From NCBI GenBank assembly GCA_030635485.1, contig DAOVYS010000087.1, positions 1-9,594 of the forward strand: a stretch of DNA of 9,594 bases. Reading direction: 5' to 3'. Shown piece after piece: positions 1-5,464 of this stretch. Both the position numbers and the translations under genes were made by a program. How positions within the stretch are numbered: the stretch's first letter is position 1; each line of letters opens with the position of its first letter. The DNA is from Pseudomonadota bacterium (GTDB lineage Bacteria; Desulfobacterota; Desulfobulbia; Desulfobulbales; DAOVYS01). Under the pieces are notes generated by a model. The model made no database searches. It saw nothing but the letters and a program-made list of their open reading frames with translations, and was not told the DNA's origin.

Positions 1-54
1 ATCATCAGTATGCTGGTCGACCTGATCGCCTTTCTATGGAGTGCTGCTGAATAG
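1..54 (+). CDS. Possible C-terminal tail of a rightward gene (partial)
   Basis: Frame 1 is open from the window edge and ends at TAG 52-54, giving 17 residues that end in a hydrophobic stretch followed by SAAE. The stop directly abuts the stop of the leftward flavoprotein gene at 55-57, a typical convergent arrangement with no spacer. The fragment is too short to assign a family, and a chance open frame of this size is easily possible. No terminator hairpin is visible between the two stops. Confidence 0.3.
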   Translation: MISMLVDLIAFLWSAAE

Positions 55-975
55 TTACGTTCTCTTTTTCATTACGCGGGCATAATTTGCCGCTTCCCAT
101 CCGGCCACGCATCCCTCTCCAACGGCCTTGGCCATCTGGCGCGGCGGGCCTGCCACATCGCCGGCGGCATAGATGCCCGGGATGTTGGTCTCCTGTTTCC
201 TGTTAACAGCGATATAGGAAAAGGTTTCCATATCCAGCTGCACATCTATGGTGGTGGCGAGTTCAATTGCATTTTTCGCTCCCAGCTCAACAAACACGCC
301 TTCAACAGCCAGCGTGGAATCGTCTTCAAGCAGAAGTCCAAGTCCCTTTACATCGGAATCTCCCGTGATCTCCTTGACCCATGTCCCTTCCATCAGTTTG
401 ACTTTGCTGTCGCCAAGTTTTTGTCCAAGTTCATCTGAAACCGACAATTCTCTGGCAACAAGAAAGACTTCGGATGCATAACCAAGCAGAGTAAGGGCTC
501 CGTCCACAGCCGCACTCTCGTTTCCAACCACTGCCACAGGCACGTTTCGGAAAAAATTGGCGTCACAGTCCACACAGTAACTCACTCCCCGGCCGAGCAG
601 TTCCTTCTCTCCCTTGACATTCAGTTTCGCGCGGGCGGAACCGGTTGCAAGCACCAGAGTCCTGGCAGCAACCTCTTTTCCGCTTTCCATCGTGACCAGA
701 AAAAGATCATCGCTCTTTTGGATCTTTAGCGCGTCTTCCTCTGCAATATCCGCCCCGAACCGCCTAACCTGCTCACGGCCCACCTTAAGCATTTCGCTTC
801 CCTCGGTAACTCCGTCTACACACAGATAATTCTCCACATGCGCCTTGTAGAGGCCGCTCCGTTCAGCCTTTCCCAGGACCAGCACGGAGGCCTTTTTTCG
901 AACAGCATGCACTGCGGCCTGCAGTCCAGCAGGACCGGCACCGACAATAACGACATCAATTATTTGTGCGCCCAT
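55..975 (-). CDS. Thioredoxin-reductase-like FAD-dependent oxidoreductase
   Basis: This 306-residue protein has the size and order of low-molecular-weight thioredoxin reductases. The N-terminal FAD Rossmann motif is GAGPAG (residues 12-17), the redox-active CxxC is CVDC (C134, C137), and the C-terminal FAD motif AGDVAGPPRQ (271-280) is followed by the usual helix ending near residue 298. The family passes electrons from a nicotinamide cofactor through FAD to a CxxC pair and on to thioredoxin or a related cytosolic disulfide protein. The second nucleotide site is atypical: the usual GGGDSA reads GNESAA (151-156), and the HRRxxxR motif that grips the NADPH 2'-phosphate is absent (LVAREL, 172-177). 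NADH, ferredoxin or another donor is therefore possible. The start is well supported: a GGAG ribosome site (982-985 on the complementary strand) lies 6 nt upstream of ATG 975-973. No thioredoxin gene is in view. The broad family is secure; the electron donor and partner are not. Confidence 0.9.
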   Translation of the reverse strand: MGAQIIDVVIVGAGPAGLQAAVHAVRKKASVLVLGKAERSGLYKAHVENYLCVDGVTEGSEMLKVGREQVRRFGADIAEEDALKIQKSDDLFLVTMESGKEVAARTLVLATGSARAKLNVKGEKELLGRGVSYCVDCDANFFRNVPVAVVGNESAAVDGALTLLGYASEVFLVARELSVSDELGQKLGDSKVKLMEGTWVKEITGDSDVKGLGLLLEDDSTLAVEGVFVELGAKNAIELATTIDVQLDMETFSYIAVNRKQETNIPGIYAAGDVAGPPRQMAKAVGEGCVAGWEAANYARVMKKRT

Positions 976-981
976 CTAAGT

Positions 982-985
982 CTCC
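982..985 (-). promoter_or_regulatory. Ribosome binding site of the flavoprotein gene
   Basis: On the minus strand GGAG sits 6 nt before the ATG at 975-973. It fixes the start of the thioredoxin-reductase-like gene. Confidence 0.7.
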
Positions 986-1043
986 TTTTTTCACACTCAT
1001 TTCTTTCGAAGGACATATTTCAAGGGCCATAAATATAGCCGAT

Positions 1044-1071
1044 TTGAATCCACTTCACCAGCGGTTATTAA
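1044..1071 (+). promoter_or_regulatory. Weak candidate sigma70-type promoter for the rightward cluster
   Basis: TTGAAT (1044-1049) and TATTAA (1066-1071) are separated by 16 nt, each matching 4 of 6 consensus positions. The site lies in the divergent spacer upstream of the ATP-grasp gene, so the long inverted repeat at 1130-1168 would fall within the transcript leader. Matches of this quality occur by chance, so this is only a suggestion. Confidence 0.2.
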
Positions 1072-1129
1072 AGATGAAAATAAAAAATGGCAACCAGCCG
1101 TTCCTCTTGCATTTTGTCCCCTAACCAGC

Positions 1130-1168
1130 TAGTGTCCGTCCAGAAATGGTATTTCTGGACGGACACTA
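1130..1168. repeat. Perfect 18-bp inverted repeat with 3-nt loop (REP/MITE-like)
   Basis: The left arm TAGTGTCCGTCCAGAAAT (1130-1147) and right arm ATTTCTGGACGGACACTA (1151-1168) are exact reverse complements around GGT (1148-1150). The flanking bases 1129 and 1169 no longer pair, so the palindrome has sharp ends. It lies between divergently oriented genes and 28 nt before the ATP-grasp start codon. A T-run does not follow it and no gene ends here, so it is a poor fit to an intrinsic terminator. Perfection and sharp ends suggest a dispersed extragenic palindrome (REP/MITE-like) or a leader hairpin. No second full copy exists in this window. Confidence 0.85.
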
Positions 1169-1196
1169 TCCTAAGACCTATTGACTGGAAGCCGTC

Positions 1197-1985
1197 ATGA
1201 CCAAAAATCCTCGTCCCTACATCGCCCTTGGAAGCCGGCTCACCGGAATCTCTGAGGTTCTTACGCTGGGAGTCAGACCCAACTTTGATGATTATTCGCA
1301 CAAAGAGAAAAAACTCATATCCGCTTCCAGGATAATCCTTTACCCCACCCTGAATTACGCCCAGTTGTTTACCACAATGGGTAAAAAAATCTATCCCAAT
1401 GTGGAATGGTACCTGTACGCCGACGAAAAGATCAAGCAGACAACACTATTTTATATGCTGGGAATCCCCCATCCCCGCACCAGGATATATTACCGCAGGC
1501 AACAGAGCGAGATCCCAGCCGATTTCCCCCTGCCCTTTATCGCGAAGATCCCCAGAGGATCGGCCCAAGGCAAGGGAGTATTTCTGATCACAACCACGGA
1601 CGAACTTGAAAACTATCTCAAACTCACCAATATTGCCTATATTCAGGAATACATCCCACACACACGTAATTTAAGAATCGTATTGATCAACTACCAGGTT
1701 GTGGTTTCATACTTTTTGGAATCCCAGGCTGACAATTTCAGAACCAACCTGTTTCAGGGAGGCGTTGTCGATTTTGAGGGAATACCTGAAGAGGTGATCC
1801 AAAAGGCCGAAGAATACTCAAGAAAGTGCAGATTCAATGAAGTTGGTCTTGATTTTATCCAAAACAACGGAATATGGTATCTTATTGAGGCCAATATGCT
1901 CTTCGGACGTAACGGTCTTAAAATGAAAGGATTGGACCTAAAAAAGATTGTCAGAGAAAAACTCCTTAAAGGGGAGCTTGGATAA
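1197..1985 (+). CDS. RimK-like ATP-grasp ligase
   Basis: This 262-residue cytosolic protein has an ATP-grasp layout. A pre-ATP-grasp region (about 1-75) precedes the linker with DEK and the segment MLGIPHPRT (87-95). The nucleotide-binding lysine strand and flexible loop lie around FIAKIPRGSAQGKG (114-127), and the adenine-contacting strand is YIQEYIP (148-154). R160 and the RTNLFQGG segment (182-189) follow, and the metal-binding residues D219, E231 and N233 lie in GLDF and LIEAN. ATP-grasp enzymes activate a carboxylate as an acyl phosphate and join it to an amine, thiol or other nucleophile. RimK and glutathione-synthase-type members are the closest in feel, but the substrate is unknown. 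The start at ATG 1197 has a weak GGAAG (1187-1191) upstream. The next gene begins 46 bp after the stop, consistent with co-transcription. All key residues are present, so it is probably active. Confidence 0.85.
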   Translation: MTKNPRPYIALGSRLTGISEVLTLGVRPNFDDYSHKEKKLISASRIILYPTLNYAQLFTTMGKKIYPNVEWYLYADEKIKQTTLFYMLGIPHPRTRIYYRRQQSEIPADFPLPFIAKIPRGSAQGKGVFLITTTDELENYLKLTNIAYIQEYIPHTRNLRIVLINYQVVVSYFLESQADNFRTNLFQGGVVDFEGIPEEVIQKAEEYSRKCRFNEVGLDFIQNNGIWYLIEANMLFGRNGLKMKGLDLKKIVREKLLKGELG

Positions 1986-2031
1986 TGAATAATGAATAGT
2001 ATACAGACACCAGACAGGAAAACCGACAGCC

Positions 2032-3750
2032 ATGGAAAATCTTATTGAACCGCACGGCGGGCAACTCGTTAACCTCTTCTGCCCTTGGGACAAGGCGGAA
2101 GATTTTAAAAAAGAGTCTATTGAATACCCCTCATTAAATCTTGACTCCAGCCGGCTTTTTGATCTTGAACTATTAATGAATGGGGGGTTTTCGCCATTAC
2201 GCGGGTTCATGACAAGACGGGAATACGAATCGGTCTTAAAGAATAACACCCTGCCCAATGGACTGATCTGGCCGATCCCGATCTATCTCGATGTTCCGGA
2301 AGAGAGAGCCCGGGAACTTGAGACAGGCGAAAAAATAGCGCTGCGTGACACGGAAGGGTTCATGCTGGGCGTCATGACTGTAAGCGATGTCTGGAAACCT
2401 GACAAGACTAAGGAGGCGTTGCGGATATATGGAACCGAAAGCCCGGACCATCCAGGTGTTGCCCGTCTTTTCAACTCGGTAAAAGAGTGGTATGTGGGCG
2501 GAGAGATAACCGGCACCGCCGACCCGATCCATTTTGATTACAAGATGCTCAGGATGTCGCCGCATGAGACCAGAAATCTCTTCAGGAAACTCGGCTGGCG
2601 GAAAATTGTCGCCTTTGAGGCACATGGTCCTCTTCATAATGCCCACAAGGAGATGACATTAAAAGCCGCCATGGAACACGGCGCCAACATATTTCTCAAC
2701 CCGATCGTGGGGCTGACGCATCCGAGCGACCTTGACCATTACACAAGAGTCCGATGCTACGAGGCGATCATCAGGAACTATCCACCGGACTCGGTCGTCC
2801 TATCACTTCTTCCATTGGCTATGCGTCTTGCAGGACCAAGGGAAGCCCTGTGGCACGCAATTATCCGGAAAAACTACGGATGCTCCCACTTCATGGTTGC
2901 AGAGAATCATGCGGATCCTCATTCATTTTCCGATAAAAAACTATTTTATCCCTGCAACGCGGCCCAGCAGTATGTTGCAGACCACGAACAGGCAACCGGC
3001 GTCAAAATGGTGGAGATGAAAAAGATGGTCTACATCCCCGCAAAGGCCCAATACCTTCCTCTTGATGAATGCAAGGCCGAGGAGAGCCATACATTTCAGG
3101 AACTATCCGCCGTGGAGCTTAAGAGAAGGCTTGATGCCGACCTTGACATCCCGGCCTGGTATTCTCCGCCTGAAGTGGTTGAAGTGTTGAAAAAGGCGTA
3201 TCCTCCGAGATCCAAACGAGGATTTTCAATCTTTTTAACAGGCCTTTCCGGTTCCGGCAAATCCACTCTGGCCAAGGTGCTGATGAGCCGTTTCATGCAG
3301 ATAGGCGAACGGCCGGTGACACTTCTGGACGGCGACATTGTCAGAAAGAACCTCTCCAGTGAGCTTGGATTTTCAAGGCATCACAGGGAACTGAATATTA
3401 CCAGAATAGGATTTGTTGCAAGCGAGATAGCAAAAAACGGCGGCATTGCGATCTGCGCTCCAATTGCGGCCATTGCGGATGCGCGCCTCCACAACAGGAA
3501 CCTTATTTCCAGTTACGGCGGCTACATCGAGGTCTATGTATCCACGCCGCTTGAGGTCTGTGAGATGCGGGACAGAAAAGGGCTGTATGCAAAGGCCAGG
3601 GCCGGTATCCTTAAAGGATTCACTGGAATAGACGACCCATACGAAATCCCTGCAAACCCGGAAGTAACCGTTGACACATCAACCATTACCCCCTATGAGG
3701 CCACCCAAGAGATTATGCTGTATCTGAAAAAGGAAGGGTATCTGGGGTGA
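2032..3750 (+). CDS. ATP-sulfurylase/APS-kinase fusion with altered sulfurylase active site
   Basis: This 572-residue protein is a SAT domain (about 1-385) fused to an APS kinase (about 395-572), the normal length for bacterial bifunctional PAPS synthases. SAT makes adenylylsulfate from sulfate and ATP; APS kinase phosphorylates it to PAPS for sulfotransferases. SAT fold signatures are clear: NGGFSPLRGFM, DHYTRVRCYEAI and LPLAMRLAGPREALWHAIIRKNYG (given in parts: LPLAMR and GPREALWHAII). However, the usual QTRNPxHxxH reads EAHGPLHNAH (196-205), GRDHAGP reads AENHADP (290-296), and SGT reads SAV (359-361). The arginines expected to contact sulfate and ATP are thus missing, while H202 and H205 remain. 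The kinase half looks functional: P-loop GLSGSGKST (404-412), DGD (433-435), KGLYAKARAG and GFTGIDDPYE. The frame is continuous, so these are substitutions and not a sequencing slip. The N-terminus MENLIEPHGG matches the family start. An AGGA (2016-2019) is rather far upstream. Fold assignment is secure; SAT activity is doubtful. Confidence 0.93.
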   Translation: MENLIEPHGGQLVNLFCPWDKAEDFKKESIEYPSLNLDSSRLFDLELLMNGGFSPLRGFMTRREYESVLKNNTLPNGLIWPIPIYLDVPEERARELETGEKIALRDTEGFMLGVMTVSDVWKPDKTKEALRIYGTESPDHPGVARLFNSVKEWYVGGEITGTADPIHFDYKMLRMSPHETRNLFRKLGWRKIVAFEAHGPLHNAHKEMTLKAAMEHGANIFLNPIVGLTHPSDLDHYTRVRCYEAIIRNYPPDSVVLSLLPLAMRLAGPREALWHAIIRKNYGCSHFMVAENHADPHSFSDKKLFYPCNAAQQYVADHEQATGVKMVEMKKMVYIPAKAQYLPLDECKAEESHTFQELSAVELKRRLDADLDIPAWYSPPEVVEVLKKAYPPRSKRGFSIFLTGLSGSGKSTLAKVLMSRFMQIGERPVTLLDGDIVRKNLSSELGFSRHHRELNITRIGFVASEIAKNGGIAICAPIAAIADARLHNRNLISSYGGYIEVYVSTPLEVCEMRDRKGLYAKARAGILKGFTGIDDPYEIPANPEVTVDTSTITPYEATQEIMLYLKKEGYLG

Positions 3751-3767
3751 GGAGGCAGGGCAATCTT

Positions 3768-5414
3768 ATGAAAAAGCTAACTTGTCGGATATTCTTCTTA
3801 TTGCTTGTTTTTATTATTGCCGAAGATGTCCATGCCGCTAAAAATGAAGTCATTGTCCTCACGGTGCAAAAAGGTGACACCCTGAGCAATATTTGCTGGA
3901 AATATCTTGAAAGGCCCAACCATTGGCCCAAAATAGCCAAAATAAACCGGCTGAGAAACCCCCATAGAATTAATCCCGGCGAAATTTTAATGATTCCCGT
4001 GAAAATGTTGCGAGGCATTCCTCTTGATGGTCAAATAACATTTATAAAAGGTGAGGTCTGGGTACGGGAGGCAGGGAAAAAGGAATGGTTCAGGCCAGAC
4101 TTGGCAGATACCTTAAAACAGGGCAGCAATATCAGAACAGGGGATCCAGGCGCCATAGAAATAACCTTTAAAGACGGTAATTCCTTCTTTTTGAGAGCCA
4201 ACACATCTTTAGAGATAAAGAATGCCAGAAAAAAAAGCTCCTCTCATCTCGTATATGAACTTTTTCTGCAGGTCGGCAGGAGCATTTCCAAAGTAAAAAA
4301 TATTACAGGAAAAGATTCCCGTTTTGAGATACACACGCCCAGCGCTGTTGCAGCCGCCCGCGGGACAAACTTCAGGGTATCCGTTGACTCTCATGAAAGT
4401 ACCCGCTGTGAAGTCTTGGCAGGCAAAGTGAGGGTGGCAGCGGCGAACAAGAAAGTTGAAGTACAAGAAGGAGAAGGTACGTTCGTCAAGCAGCACAGCC
4501 CACCTATACCCCCGAACCGGCTGCTGTCACCGCCGGAGCCTGTTCACCTTCAGCCACTCTACAAAGCCATGCCGCTCGAATTTGAATTCAAAGGAATTGA
4601 AAACGCCACCTCATATCGAGTCATGCTGGCGCGCGACACCTTGCTCAAGGACGTGGTTAAAGAAAAGGTGATAACCCCTCAGGATATCCTGCAGATCGTA
4701 GGTGTTGATGATGGCACCTATTATCTGCAGACTCGATCAATTGATAAGACGGGTATTGAAGGTCTGCCTTCAGAACCAATACCTGTCAAGGTCAGGGTGA
4801 ACCCCTTGCCGCCCTTTATTCAATCACCTGCCGACGGCGCCGAATTACGTGAGAAAACGGTCAGGGTGCAATGGCTGAAAGTTGAAGATGCAGTGCAATA
4901 CCATCTGCAGGTTGCCGAGGACCCGAAATTTACCGTCATTATTAAAGACTTGAAAGATCTAAAAACATTAGGCCATACAATAAGGTCACTTGACTATAAA
5001 ACCTATTACTTCCGGATAAGTTCCACTGCCCGAGACGGTTATATGGGAATTTGGTCGGATACTCTCAATTTTACTATCATACCTCCGCCACCGGCACCTT
5101 CTATCTCGGATCCAGAGGTAACTGAAGAAACGATTCAAATCAGATGGCGGAATTTAGGCGCCGACATCAGTTACCACTTCCAGCTGGCCCGTGACGTAAA
5201 CTTCACTGAGATATTAATGGATACGACAGTTCAGGAGCCGGAGATAACCATTCAGAAATCTGAAGAATCCGGAACGTATTATGTACGAACCAGTGGTATT
5301 GATTCTGAAGGCTATGAGGGCGATTTTTCCCGGCCGCAAAGCTTTGAGATCAAGGGGACTCCATACGCGGCAGTTCTCTTTATTCTCTTGCTGGGTTTGG
5401 CAGTGGTTTTATAA
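3768..5414 (+). CDS. Exported LysM-FecR protein with Fn3-like repeats and C-terminal hydrophobic anchor
   Basis: This 548-residue protein begins with a signal peptide (KK, then a hydrophobic core at residues 8-18, likely cleavage after VHA at 23). A LysM domain follows (about 31-77; VQKGDTLSNI and INPGEILMIP), which binds peptidoglycan-like glycans. A FecR-type domain follows (about 85-235; GQITFIKGEVWV, FKDGNSFFLRANTSLEI, FEIHTPSAVAAARGTNF). Three Fn3-like beta repeats span about 245-530, each with a tyrosine-rich late strand (GTYYLQTRS, KTYYFRISS, GTYYVRTSG). The extreme C-terminus is hydrophobic (AAVLFILLLGLAVVL), suggesting membrane anchoring. I chose ATG 3768 over GTG 3747 because it gives a clean signal peptide and follows an AGGAGG (3750-3755), though the spacing of 12 nt is long. 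The GTG would overlap the previous stop by 2 nt. The CHASE2 kinase starts 50 bp downstream; this neighbourhood suggests a periplasmic ligand-binding or signal-presenting partner for it. The FecR domain is not accompanied by a TonB receptor or sigma factor here. The ligand is unknown. Confidence 0.88.
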   Translation: MKKLTCRIFFLLLVFIIAEDVHAAKNEVIVLTVQKGDTLSNICWKYLERPNHWPKIAKINRLRNPHRINPGEILMIPVKMLRGIPLDGQITFIKGEVWVREAGKKEWFRPDLADTLKQGSNIRTGDPGAIEITFKDGNSFFLRANTSLEIKNARKKSSSHLVYELFLQVGRSISKVKNITGKDSRFEIHTPSAVAAARGTNFRVSVDSHESTRCEVLAGKVRVAAANKKVEVQEGEGTFVKQHSPPIPPNRLLSPPEPVHLQPLYKAMPLEFEFKGIENATSYRVMLARDTLLKDVVKEKVITPQDILQIVGVDDGTYYLQTRSIDKTGIEGLPSEPIPVKVRVNPLPPFIQSPADGAELREKTVRVQWLKVEDAVQYHLQVAEDPKFTVIIKDLKDLKTLGHTIRSLDYKTYYFRISSTARDGYMGIWSDTLNFTIIPPPPAPSISDPEVTEETIQIRWRNLGADISYHFQLARDVNFTEILMDTTVQEPEITIQKSEESGTYYVRTSGIDSEGYEGDFSRPQSFEIKGTPYAAVLFILLLGLAVVL

Positions 5415-5464
5415 GCTGCAGTTTCTTTCCTTTCAAAAATCCACTAACAAGGCCTGAAATTGCA

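Noticed and set aside
1068..1301. Minus-strand open frame spanning the palindrome and the ATP-grasp start
   Set aside because: It crosses a perfect palindrome and the start of a well-supported gene and has no domain signature.
2608..2650. Frameshift as the cause of the altered SAT motif
   Set aside because: The flanking residues on both sides are family-like in the same frame, and H202 and H205 remain in register, so these are true substitutions.
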